Assembly (NCBI RefSeq): GCF_001619615.1
Contig: NZ_LQQP01000023.1
Coordinates: forward strand, 62,001 to 126,000
DNA length: 64,000 bases
Direction of reading: 5' to 3'
Origin: Microbacterium sp. T32
Lineage (GTDB): Bacteria; Actinomycetota; Actinomycetes; Actinomycetales; Microbacteriaceae
Shown: in pieces, positions 35,914 through 43,843 of the stretch
How positions within the stretch are numbered: the first letter of the stretch is position 1
How the letters are laid out: each line of letters starts with the position of its first letter
Notes under the pieces: model-generated
Database searches by the model: none
Told to the model about the DNA's origin: nothing
Seen by the model: only the letters and a program-made list of their open reading frames with translations
Position numbers and translations under genes: made by a program

Positions 35914-35944
35914 GGGGCGGGCCGCAGTTCGAGCGGCCCGCCCC
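35914..35944 (+). terminator. Hairpin between binding-protein and GH51 genes
   Basis: GGGGCGGGCCGC pairs perfectly with GCGGCCCGCCCC around 7 bases and is followed by TTT. It may stabilise the binding-protein mRNA while letting partial read-through into the cytosolic glycosidases. Confidence 0.7.
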
Positions 35945-35976
35945 TTTCCTTCCCTTCCCGCTCCAGGAGAGCCCGC

Positions 35977-37494
35977 ATGACCTCCCCCACCCGCATCTCG
36001 CTCGACCCGCGTCGGCCCGGCCCCGAGGTGCCCCGCCGCCTGTTCGGAACGTTCGTCGAGCACATGGGCCGCTGCGTGTACGACGGCATCCATTCGCCCG
36101 GACACGCCACCGCCGACGCGGCGGGCTTCCGCTCCGACGTGCTCGCCCTCGTGCGCGAGCTGGGGGCGACCGTGGTGCGCTACCCCGGGGGCAACTTCGT
36201 CTCGGGCTACCGCTGGGAGGACGGCGTCGGGCCGCGCGAGGATCGTCCGGTGCGACTGGATGCCGCGTGGCACAGCACCGAGACCAACCAGGTGGGTCTG
36301 CACGAATTCGCCGACTGGGCGGATGCCGCGGGCCTCGAGGTCATGGAGGCGGTGAACCTCGGCACGCGCGGCGTCGCCGAAGCCGCCGATCTGCTCGAGT
36401 ACGCGAACCACCCGTCCGGTACCGCGCTGAGCGACCGCCGCCGCGCGAACGGGCGCGACGAACCGTTCGGCATCCGCCTGTGGTGTCTCGGCAACGAGAT
36501 GGACGGCCCGTGGCAGATCGGGCACAAGACCGCCGACGAGTACGGACGCCTCGCCGCCGAGACCGCGCGCATGATGCGGTTCATCGACCCGACGGTCGAG
36601 CTCGTCGCCGCCGGCAGCTCCAACCACGAGATGCCCACGTTCGGCGACTGGGAGCGCACGGTGCTGCGGCACACCGCCGGCCTCGTCGACCACATCTCGG
36701 TGCACGCGTACTACGAAGAAGACCCGTCCGACCCGGCGAGCTTCCTGGCCAGTGGCGCCGCGCTCGACCGCTACATCGGCGAGGTCGTCGACATCATCGA
36801 CGAGGTCGACGCCCGGACGCCCGACGGTGCGCCCGTGGGCATCAGCGTCGACGAGTGGAACGTCTGGAACCAGACGCGCTGGAACGAGGTCGACAAGCCC
36901 CGCGTCTTCACGGGCGACTGGCCGATCGCGCCCCGCCTCATCGAGGACGACTACACCGTGACCGACGCCGTCGTCGTGGGCTCGCTGCTCATCACCCTGC
37001 TGCGCCGCGCCGACCGTGTCTCGATGGCGAACCTCGCGCAGCTCGTCAACGTCATCGCCCCGATCCGCACCGAGCCCGACGGTGGACCCGCGTGGCGGCA
37101 GACGACGTTCCATCCGTTCCGCCTGACGGCCGAGGCCGCGACCGGACGCGTCGTCCCCGTCGACGTGCGCGGCGCCCGTATCTCCACGGCCCGCCACGGC
37201 GAGGTCGACGCGGTGGACGCGATCGCCACCGTCGACGACGACACCGCCCACGTCTTCCTCGCCCACCGCTCGCTCGACGCGGCGAGCGAGGTCGAACTGG
37301 ACCTCGGGGCCGTGGCATCCGCCGACGCCGTCGTCATCACCATCCCCGAGGGCGGCGACCGGAACAGCACCAACTCGGCCGACGCCGAGCCCGTCGCACC
37401 GGCGGACCTGCCGGTCGCGGTGGTCGATGGCATCCTGCGCTTCACCCTTCCCCCGCTCGCGTGGGCCCGCGTGCGGGTCCAGCTGGCCTCCTGA
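35977..37494 (+). CDS. abfA: Alpha-L-arabinofuranosidase, GH51
   Basis: A 505-residue cytosolic enzyme (no signal peptide) releasing terminal alpha-L-arabinofuranose from oligosaccharides. The GH51 opening LFGTFVEHMGRCVYDGIHSP and VVRYPGGNFVSGYRW are clear; the acid/base is E174 in LGNEMDGPWQIGHK and the nucleophile E293 in VDEWNVW. The C-terminal beta-sandwich follows from about 385. Full length. It lies 75 bases after the binding protein, separated by a hairpin, with AGGAGA upstream of the ATG. Confidence 0.96.
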   Translation: MTSPTRISLDPRRPGPEVPRRLFGTFVEHMGRCVYDGIHSPGHATADAAGFRSDVLALVRELGATVVRYPGGNFVSGYRWEDGVGPREDRPVRLDAAWHSTETNQVGLHEFADWADAAGLEVMEAVNLGTRGVAEAADLLEYANHPSGTALSDRRRANGRDEPFGIRLWCLGNEMDGPWQIGHKTADEYGRLAAETARMMRFIDPTVELVAAGSSNHEMPTFGDWERTVLRHTAGLVDHISVHAYYEEDPSDPASFLASGAALDRYIGEVVDIIDEVDARTPDGAPVGISVDEWNVWNQTRWNEVDKPRVFTGDWPIAPRLIEDDYTVTDAVVVGSLLITLLRRADRVSMANLAQLVNVIAPIRTEPDGGPAWRQTTFHPFRLTAEAATGRVVPVDVRGARISTARHGEVDAVDAIATVDDDTAHVFLAHRSLDAASEVELDLGAVASADAVVITIPEGGDRNSTNSADAEPVAPADLPVAVVDGILRFTLPPLAWARVRVQLAS

Positions 37495-37507
37495 CCCGAG
37501 AGAGAAC

Positions 37508-39226
37508 GTGACCACCTTCACCATCGGCGAGACCGACTTCCTCCTGGACGGCGACCCCTTCCAGGTCATCTCCGGAACGCTGCACTACTTCCGCATCCAC
37601 CCCGAGCACTGGGCCGACCGCATCCGCACGGCCAAGGCGATGGGGCTCAACACCATCGAGACGTACGTCGCGTGGAACGCGCACGAGCCGGTGCGCGGGG
37701 AATGGGATGCCACGGGCTGGAACGACCTCGGACGCTTCCTCGACCTCGTCGCCGCCGAGGGTCTGCACGCGATCGTGCGCCCGGGCCCGTACATCTGCGC
37801 CGAATGGCACAACGGCGGTCTGCCGGTGTGGCTCACGTCGATGCCGGGCATCGGCCTGCGCCGCTCGGAGCCGCAGTACCTCGCGGCCGTCACGGAGTAC
37901 CTCGAGCGCGTGTACGAGATCGTCGTCCCGCGGCAGATCGACCGCGGCGGCAACGTCGTGCTGGTCCAGATCGAGAACGAATACGGCGCCTACGGCTCCG
38001 ACAAGGACTACCTGCGCGAGCTCGTGCGCGTCACGCGCGACGCCGGGATCACCGTGCCGCTCACGACCGTCGACCAGCCCATGCCCTGGATGCTCGAGAA
38101 CGGCAGCCTCCCCGAGCTGCACCTCACCGGCTCGTTCGGCTCCCGCTCCGCCGAGCGCCTCGAGACCCTGCGCGAGCACCAGCCGACCGGTCCGCTCATG
38201 TGCTCGGAGTTCTGGGACGGCTGGTTCGACTGGTGGGGCAGCATCCACCACACCACCGACCCCGCGGCCTCCGCCCACGACCTCGACGTGCTGCTCGCGG
38301 CGGGCGCGTCGGTGAACATCTACATGGTGCACGGCGGCACGAACTTCGGCACCACGAACGGGTCGAACGACAAGGGCCGCTTCGACCCGATCGTCACGTC
38401 GTACGACTACGACGCGCCGATCGATGAGGCCGGGCACCCGACCGCGAAGTTCCACGCCTTCCGGGACGTCATCGCGAAGTACGCGCCCGTGCCCGACCTC
38501 GAGCCCTCGCCGCGGCCGGATGCGCCGGTGTTCGACGTGGCGCTCTCGGGAGAGGGCGACTGGATGCCGGCATCCACGGGTTCCGAGCCGACGTTCGACC
38601 CACAGACCTTCGAACAGCTCGGACACCTCGGGGCCCTCGTGCGGTACGACGTCGACCTGCCCGCGAACGCTCCCGCCGTGCTCGCGTTCGGCGAAGTGCG
38701 CGACCTCGCGTGGGTGCACGTCGACGGCGTGTTCGTCGGTCGTCTGTCCCGCACGCTGCACGAGCGCGCGCTCGCGATCCCCGCGGGGGCGACGCTCACG
38801 GTGCTCGTCGAGGACCAGGGTCGCGTGAACTACGGCCACCGCCTCGGCGAGGAGAAGGGCCTGATCGGCGGCGCGACCCTCGACGGCGCCCCGCTCACCG
38901 GCTGGACCGCGACGCCGATCGACCTCGCGTCGGCCGCGGGCACCGGCTCCGGCACGCTCGGCCGCGCGCTCCTCCGTGGCACGTTCGAGCTCGACGCGCC
39001 CGCCGACCTCTTCCTCGACACCACGGCGTGGGGGAAGGGCTTCGCGTTCGTGAACGGCTTCTTCCTCGGCCGGTATTGGCGCAACGTCCCGCAGGAGACG
39101 CTGTACGTCCCGGCGCCGGTGCTGCGCGCGGGCACGAACGAGATCGTCGTGCTCGAGCTCGAGCAGGCCGTTGCGCCGGTCGCACGCTTCGTCGCGCAAC
39201 CGTCGTTGGGGCAGCTCGAGGAGTAG
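37508..39226 (+). CDS. Beta-galactosidase, GH35
   Basis: A 572-residue cytosolic GH35 enzyme that removes terminal beta-galactose. The acid/base is E158 in VQIENEYGAYG and the nucleophile E234 in CSEFWDGWFD; the opening SGTLHYFRIHPEHW and NTIETYVAWNAHEP are family hallmarks. It is shorter than eukaryotic members but the usual bacterial size, with beta-sandwich domains after residue 350. The GTG start at 37508 is 13 bases after the arabinofuranosidase stop and has GAGAGA before it. Together with GH51 it would strip imported arabinogalacto-oligosaccharides. Confidence 0.95.
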   Translation: MTTFTIGETDFLLDGDPFQVISGTLHYFRIHPEHWADRIRTAKAMGLNTIETYVAWNAHEPVRGEWDATGWNDLGRFLDLVAAEGLHAIVRPGPYICAEWHNGGLPVWLTSMPGIGLRRSEPQYLAAVTEYLERVYEIVVPRQIDRGGNVVLVQIENEYGAYGSDKDYLRELVRVTRDAGITVPLTTVDQPMPWMLENGSLPELHLTGSFGSRSAERLETLREHQPTGPLMCSEFWDGWFDWWGSIHHTTDPAASAHDLDVLLAAGASVNIYMVHGGTNFGTTNGSNDKGRFDPIVTSYDYDAPIDEAGHPTAKFHAFRDVIAKYAPVPDLEPSPRPDAPVFDVALSGEGDWMPASTGSEPTFDPQTFEQLGHLGALVRYDVDLPANAPAVLAFGEVRDLAWVHVDGVFVGRLSRTLHERALAIPAGATLTVLVEDQGRVNYGHRLGEEKGLIGGATLDGAPLTGWTATPIDLASAAGTGSGTLGRALLRGTFELDAPADLFLDTTAWGKGFAFVNGFFLGRYWRNVPQETLYVPAPVLRAGTNEIVVLELEQAVAPVARFVAQPSLGQLEE

Positions 39227-39249
39227 GACCGGCGCTGTGCGGGGCGCCG

Positions 39250-40209
39250 TCAGCGGGCGCTCTCGCGCACGGTCAGCGTCGCGGGAACCGTCTCGGCGAC
39301 CGGCCCGGCACCCTCGATCGCAGCGACGAGGGCCGCGACGGCGCGGGCGCCGAGAGCGTCGAAATCCTGCCGCACCGTGGTGAGCGGGGGGCGGTACTCC
39401 GCGGCATCCACGATGTCGTCGAATCCCACGACCGCGACGTCCTCCGGGACGCGTCGGCCGGCGTCGGCGAAGGCGCGCAGCGCACCGAGCGCCATCTGGT
39501 CGTTCGCGACGAAGACCGCAGTCGCGTCGGTCAGGCACGAGACGGCGGCATGACCGGATGCCGAGGTCCAATCGCCGCGCACGAGCTCGGGCACGCGCCG
39601 CCCGGCGTCGGCGAGCGCGGCGCGCCAGCCGCGTTCGCGCTCGGCCGCGGCGAAGGAGCGCGCGGGACCGGCGACGTGGTGAACCGTGTCGTGGCCGAGG
39701 GCGAGGAGGTGCTCCACGGCCGCGCGGGCGCCGCCGGCGTGGTCGGTCTGGACGATCGAGAACCGCGGGTCGGGCGGCGAATCGACGACGACGAGGTGCA
39801 GGTCGCCGGGCGGATCGACGTCGCGCGCGAGCTCGGTCGCCTCGTTCAGCACCACGGCACCGTCGACGCCCTGCGAGCGCAGGCGGGCGAAGGCGTCCCG
39901 GATGCCGCGCTCCCCCACCGTGACCACCGCGAGGGCGTAGTCGCGCGCGGCGGCCGCTTCGGAGATCGCCTGCAGCATGCGGGAGTTGCCGACCGAGGCG
40001 AGCGTCGAGACGACGAGTCCGATCGTCGAGGTCTGGCCCGTGCGCAGCGCGCGAGCGGCGCGGTGCATGCGGTAGCCGAGGTCACCCATCGCCTTCTCGA
40101 CACGGGCGCGAGTGGCGGGATCGACGCGCGGACTGCCGTTCGCCACGCGCGAGACCGTCTGCGCCGACACGCCGGCCGCCGCGGCCACATCGGCCATCGA
40201 TATAGGCAT
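39250..40209 (-). CDS. LacI family repressor of galTK
   Basis: A 319-residue LacI-type regulator with DNA-binding domain MADVAAAAGVSAQTVSRVANG, hinge RMHRAARALRTG and effector core (VQTDHAGGARA, FVANDQMALG, VVGFDDIVDA). Its recognition helix differs from the first LacI of the island by one residue, and overall layout is alike, suggesting gene duplication. ATG at 40209 has GAGGGGG 5 bases upstream. It is convergent with the beta-galactosidase gene and divergent from galT across two operators, which it should occupy when galactose is absent. Confidence 0.9.
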   Translation of the reverse strand: MPISMADVAAAAGVSAQTVSRVANGSPRVDPATRARVEKAMGDLGYRMHRAARALRTGQTSTIGLVVSTLASVGNSRMLQAISEAAAARDYALAVVTVGERGIRDAFARLRSQGVDGAVVLNEATELARDVDPPGDLHLVVVDSPPDPRFSIVQTDHAGGARAAVEHLLALGHDTVHHVAGPARSFAAAERERGWRAALADAGRRVPELVRGDWTSASGHAAVSCLTDATAVFVANDQMALGALRAFADAGRRVPEDVAVVGFDDIVDAAEYRPPLTTVRQDFDALGARAVAALVAAIEGAGPVAETVPATLTVRESAR

Positions 40210-40220
40210 CGAACCCCCTC

Positions 40221-40266
40221 GTGTTGACGATATCACGCCCGGTCTGTAGCGTGTTATCGTGAACAC
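40221..40266 (+). promoter_or_regulatory. galT promoter with two LacI operators, one over the start codon
   Basis: TTGACG (40224-40229), 17 bases, TAGCGT (40247-40252), then 6 bases to the GTG at 40259. GTGTTGACGATATCAC (40221-40236) covers the -35; the palindrome GTGTTATCGTGAACAC (40251-40266) covers the transcription start and start codon. Confidence 0.82.
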
Positions 40267-41434
40267 GCTCAGCCCCACCGCGGTGGCTCTCGGCGCCGGA
40301 GTCGTCAAGCGCTCCACGCGTCTCGCCGACGGCCGCGAACTGATCTACTTCGACGACGCCGACACGACGCTCGGCCCGGAGCGCGCGATCGACGCGCGCA
40401 CCCTCGACCCCCGCCCTGTGACCGCGACGATGCGGCAGGACGTGCTGACGGGCGACTGGATCACCGTGGCATCCAATCGCCAAAACCGGGCGTTCCTTCC
40501 TCCCGCGCACCTCGACCCGCTCGCCCCGCAGACGGCGACGAACCCGTCCGAGGTGCCGTCGCGCTACGACGTCGCGGTGTTCGAGAACAAGTCGCCGTCG
40601 TTCGGTCCGGCGCTCGACGTCGTCCACGGAGACGCCCCGGCCGCCGTCGACCCGCCGCGCGGCGACGACGACCTGGAGCATCTCGGCCTCGGGCGTACAC
40701 GCACGTCCGTCGGACGCTGCGAGGTCGTGTGCTTCAGCCCCGAGCACGAGGGGTCGTTCGGCTCGCTGTCGCGCACCCGCGCACGCACCGTCATCGAGGC
40801 CTGGGCCGACCGTACGGCGGCGCTGTCGGCGCTTCCCGGCATCCGGCAGGTGTTCCCGTTCGAGAACCGCGGGCAGGAGATCGGCGTCACCCTCCCCCAC
40901 CCGCACGGCCAGATCTACGCCTACCCCTACGTCACCCCGCGCACGCAGCGCCTGCTCGACACCGTCTCGCGCACGTCGCCCGATCTGTTCGCGCGCATCC
41001 TGGAGTTCGAGGCATCCGGTCCCCGCGTGGTCCTGCGGGGCGAGCACTGGACCGCGTTCGTCCCCTTCGCGGCACGCTGGCCGATCGAGGTGCACGTGCT
41101 GCCGCACCGCCACGTCGCCGACCTCGCCGAGACGACGGATGCCGAGCGCGACGAGCTCGCCCCGTTCTACCTGCGGCTGCTGCGCGGCATCGACGCGCTG
41201 TACGAAACCCCCACGCCGTACATCGCCGCGTGGCACCAGGCCCCCGTGGGCCGTGCGCGCGACAGCGTGCGACTCAACCTGCAGATCACGTCGCCGCGCC
41301 GCGCCGCCGACAAGCTGAAGTACCTCGCCGGATCCGAGGCCGCCATGGGCGCCTGGATCGGCGACATCACCCCCGAGTCGCAGGCCGAACGCCTGCGCGC
41401 CGCCCTCGACACCGTTCCGGAGGTGACGGCATGA
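40259..41434 (+). CDS. galT: Galactose-1-phosphate uridylyltransferase
   Basis: A 391-residue Leloir enzyme that swaps UMP from UDP-glucose to galactose-1-phosphate. The active site HPHGQ is at 214-218, His216 being the nucleophile; FENRGQEIG precedes it, and MRQDVLTGDWITVASNRQNR near 58-77 is the N-terminal substrate motif. The mRNA is leaderless, with GTG 6 bases after TAGCGT, so the operator on the start codon would block both transcription start and the ribosome entry region of DNA. Its stop overlaps the galK start (ATGA). Confidence 0.96.
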   Translation: MNTLSPTAVALGAGVVKRSTRLADGRELIYFDDADTTLGPERAIDARTLDPRPVTATMRQDVLTGDWITVASNRQNRAFLPPAHLDPLAPQTATNPSEVPSRYDVAVFENKSPSFGPALDVVHGDAPAAVDPPRGDDDLEHLGLGRTRTSVGRCEVVCFSPEHEGSFGSLSRTRARTVIEAWADRTAALSALPGIRQVFPFENRGQEIGVTLPHPHGQIYAYPYVTPRTQRLLDTVSRTSPDLFARILEFEASGPRVVLRGEHWTAFVPFAARWPIEVHVLPHRHVADLAETTDAERDELAPFYLRLLRGIDALYETPTPYIAAWHQAPVGRARDSVRLNLQITSPRRAADKLKYLAGSEAAMGAWIGDITPESQAERLRAALDTVPEVTA

Positions 41435-42594
41435 CCGCCGTCGACGACGCCCGCGCCCTGCTCGCCACCCTGACCGACGCCCCCGCCGTGGGCGTGTGGT
41501 CGGCCCCCGGACGCGCCAACCTCATCGGCGAGCACACGGACTACAACGAGGGGTTCGTCCTCCCGTTCGCCATCGCGCAGCGCACTGCCGCCGCCGTCGC
41601 GCTGCGCGACGACGACGTGATCCGCGTCCGCTCGACCTTCGCCGACGACGCCGTCGAGGTGTCGCTGGCCGAGCTCGACGCCCGCATCGCCGCCGGCGGG
41701 CTCGACTGGGCCGGGTACCCGCTGGGCGTGGCGTGGGCGCTGCGCGCCGAGGTCCCGGATGCCGTGACCCGCGGCGTCGACATCGCCCTGGCGTCCGCGG
41801 TGCCGGTGGGTGCCGGCCTGTCGTCGTCTGCCGCGATCGAGGGAGCCGTGGCCTCCGCCCTCAACGATGTCTGGGGAACCGGTCTCGACAAGGTCGCACT
41901 CGCCCGCGTGGGCCGGACGGCCGAGAACGACGCGGTCGGCGCCCCGACCGGGATCATGGACCAGATGGCATCCATGCTCGGTGTGACCGACGCGGCGACG
42001 TTCCTCGACTGCCGGACGCTGCAGACGCGGCCGGTGCCGCTCGGGTTCGCCGAGACGGGCCTCGAGATCCTCGTCGTCGACACCCTCGTCGAGCACGCTC
42101 ACGCGTCGGGCGGGTACCGCGAGCGTCGCGCCTCGTGCGAGAAGGGCGCCGCCGCGTTCGACGTTCGGGCGCTCCGCGACCTCACCGTCGACGACCTGCC
42201 CCGCGCGCGGGAGATCCTCGACGACGTGACCTTCCGCCGCGTGCGGCACATCGTGACCGAGAACCAGCGCGTGCTCGACACCGTCGCGGCCCTCGACCTC
42301 GCGGGTCCGAGCGCGATCGGCGACCTGCTCACCGCCTCGCACGCGTCGATGCGCGACGACTTCGAGATCTCGGTGCCCGAGCTCGACCTCGCCGTCGAGA
42401 CGACGCTGGCCGCGGGCGCCCTCGGCGCACGGATGACCGGCGGCGGCTTCGGGGGCGCGGCGATCGCGCTGATCCCGGCGGAGCTCGTGCCGGCGGCGAC
42501 GGACGCCGTGTACGCCGCCTTCGCGGCATCCGGTTTCCGCACTCCGAACGTGTTCACGGTGACGCCGTCGGAGGGCGCACGCCGCGACGCGTGA
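41431..42594 (+). CDS. galK: Galactokinase
   Basis: A 387-residue GHMP kinase that phosphorylates galactose. APGRANLIGEHTDYNEGF near 25-42 is the galactokinase signature, PVGAGLSSSAAIEG near 129 the phosphate loop, and MTGGGFGGAAIAL near 345 the third GHMP motif. GGAGG lies 7 bases before the ATG, which overlaps the galT stop. The last codons are part of a 32-base unit repeated three times beyond the stop codon. No galE is in the window, so UDP-galactose epimerase must be elsewhere. Confidence 0.97.
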   Translation: MTAVDDARALLATLTDAPAVGVWSAPGRANLIGEHTDYNEGFVLPFAIAQRTAAAVALRDDDVIRVRSTFADDAVEVSLAELDARIAAGGLDWAGYPLGVAWALRAEVPDAVTRGVDIALASAVPVGAGLSSSAAIEGAVASALNDVWGTGLDKVALARVGRTAENDAVGAPTGIMDQMASMLGVTDAATFLDCRTLQTRPVPLGFAETGLEILVVDTLVEHAHASGGYRERRASCEKGAAAFDVRALRDLTVDDLPRAREILDDVTFRRVRHIVTENQRVLDTVAALDLAGPSAIGDLLTASHASMRDDFEISVPELDLAVETTLAAGALGARMTGGGFGGAAIALIPAELVPAATDAVYAAFAASGFRTPNVFTVTPSEGARRDA

Positions 42595-42663
42595 CGCCGC
42601 CGGAGGGCGCACGCCGCGACGCGTGACGCCGTCGGAGGGCGCACGCCGCGACGCGTGACGCCG
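42559..42663 (+). repeat. Triple 32-bp tandem repeat at the galK 3' end
   Basis: The unit starting GTGACGCC(G)TCGGAGGGCG occurs at 42559-42590, 42591-42622 and 42623-42654 with one base change, plus 9 bases of a fourth. Copy 1 encodes the galK tail and the stop uses the start of copy 2. There are no spacers, so it is not a CRISPR array. Confidence 0.9.
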
Positions 42664-42728
42664 GCGGCCGCGCGGGCGCGCGGCGCTACGCCGAGCCGGT
42701 GATGCTGTACCGAGGGCGCGCGGGCGCG

Positions 42729-42734
42729 TAGCGT
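42729..42734 (+). promoter_or_regulatory. -10 box of the toroid protein gene
   Basis: TAGCGT, 7 bases before the ATG at 42742. Confidence 0.6.
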
Positions 42735-42741
42735 GCGGGGC

Positions 42742-43692
42742 ATGGAATCGGATGCCGCGGTCCTCGCGTGGCTGCACGACAGCGACCCCGCGCTGCGGTG
42801 GAAGGTCGAGCGCGACCTGCTCGATGCGCCCGCGGCGCGATGGGAGGAGACCCGCGCCCGGGTGGCGCGCGAGGGCTTCGGCGCGCAGCTGCTCGCCCGG
42901 CAGGATCCCGACGGGCAGTGGGCCGGCGGCGCACATTTCCCCGCCGACTTCCGCGGCGATGAGCCGCAACCGTGGACGGCGACGTCGTGGTCGCTGATGT
43001 CGCTGCGCGAATGGGGCGTGGATGCCACCGCCCTCCGCCCCGACACGGCCGGGCTTCTCGAGCGCAACGCGCGCTGGGAGTATGAGGATCTGCCGTTCTG
43101 GGACGGCGAAGTGGATGCCTGCATCAATGCGTTCACCCTCGCGAACGGCGCGTGGCTCGGGGCGGAGGTCACCGGCATCCGGGACTGGTTCGTCACCCAT
43201 CGTCTGCCCGACGGCGGCTGGAACTGCGAGTGGGTGGAGGGGTCGACGCGGTCGTCGTTCCACTCGACCCTGAACTCGGTGATCGGGATCCTCGACGACG
43301 AGCGGCGCACGGGCGGGGCCCCGGCCCTGCACGACGCGAGGCGCGCAGCCGAGGAGTACCTGCTCGAACGGCGGCTGCTGTACCGCCTCTCCACCGGCGA
43401 GGAGCACCCGTGGGCGGACCATCTCGGGTATCCGTTCCGGTGGCGCTACAGCGCGCTTCGCGCCCTCGACCACTTCCGCGCGGCCTCCCGACACGACGGA
43501 ACGGCTCCCGATCCGCGCCTCGCCGACGCGATCGAGCGGGTGCGCGCGACCCGCGACCCCGACGGCACGTGGCACCAGGCGTACCCGCCCCAGGGCCGCG
43601 AGTGGTTCCCGGTCGACGTGCCGGCCGGCGAGCCGTCGCGGTGGCTGACGTTCTTCGCGCTGCGCGTCCTGCGGTGGTGGGACGAGGCGTAG
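42742..43692 (+). CDS. Squalene-cyclase-like alpha/alpha-toroid protein, function unknown
   Basis: A 316-residue soluble protein built of helix-hairpin repeats with QDPDGQW, LPDGGWNCEW and RDPDGTWHQ, the QxxxGxW-like motif of prenyltransferase/squalene-cyclase toroids. It lacks the DxDD catalytic motif of cyclases and is half their length, so it is not a cyclase. Similar actinobacterial proteins are annotated only as hypothetical; sugar or nucleic-acid hydrolase-type toroids are possible. The leaderless ATG at 42742 is chosen from the TAGCGT box. It follows galK by 147 bases of tandem repeat. Confidence 0.75.
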   Translation: MESDAAVLAWLHDSDPALRWKVERDLLDAPAARWEETRARVAREGFGAQLLARQDPDGQWAGGAHFPADFRGDEPQPWTATSWSLMSLREWGVDATALRPDTAGLLERNARWEYEDLPFWDGEVDACINAFTLANGAWLGAEVTGIRDWFVTHRLPDGGWNCEWVEGSTRSSFHSTLNSVIGILDDERRTGGAPALHDARRAAEEYLLERRLLYRLSTGEEHPWADHLGYPFRWRYSALRALDHFRAASRHDGTAPDPRLADAIERVRATRDPDGTWHQAYPPQGREWFPVDVPAGEPSRWLTFFALRVLRWWDEA

Positions 43693-43728
43693 GGGCGCGG
43701 CGTGCCGCACATACTCGGGGCAGCTCCG

Positions 43729-43796
43729 GCATAAACGCTCGCGCTCGGCAGAAACGCTCGGGCGCGGCGTTTCTGCCGAGCCGGGGCGTTTATGGC
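43729..43796. repeat. REP-like palindrome, family B copy 2
   Basis: Arms GCATAAACGCTC...CAGAAACGC (43729-43757) and GCGTTTCTG...GCGTTTATG (43767-43794) match the copy at 25931-25997 base for base except for about six sites, with paired changes in both arms (CGG to CAG, CCG to CTG) that keep the stem. Confidence 0.7.
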
Positions 43797-43843
43797 GCAG
43801 GGGTGTCGCGAAACATCGGCGCCGCGTGCGCCAGGATGGGGCG

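Noticed and set aside
35914..35944. Hairpin as the end of the importer operon
   Set aside because: The following GH51 gene starts 32 bases later with no promoter seen, so partial read-through is more likely than full termination.
34456..37569. 1037-codon open frame antisense to the binding protein and GH51 genes
   Set aside because: Low-complexity antisense shadow of well-supported genes.
42559..42663. Short regularly repeated units as a CRISPR array
   Set aside because: Units abut without spacers and the first is galK coding sequence.
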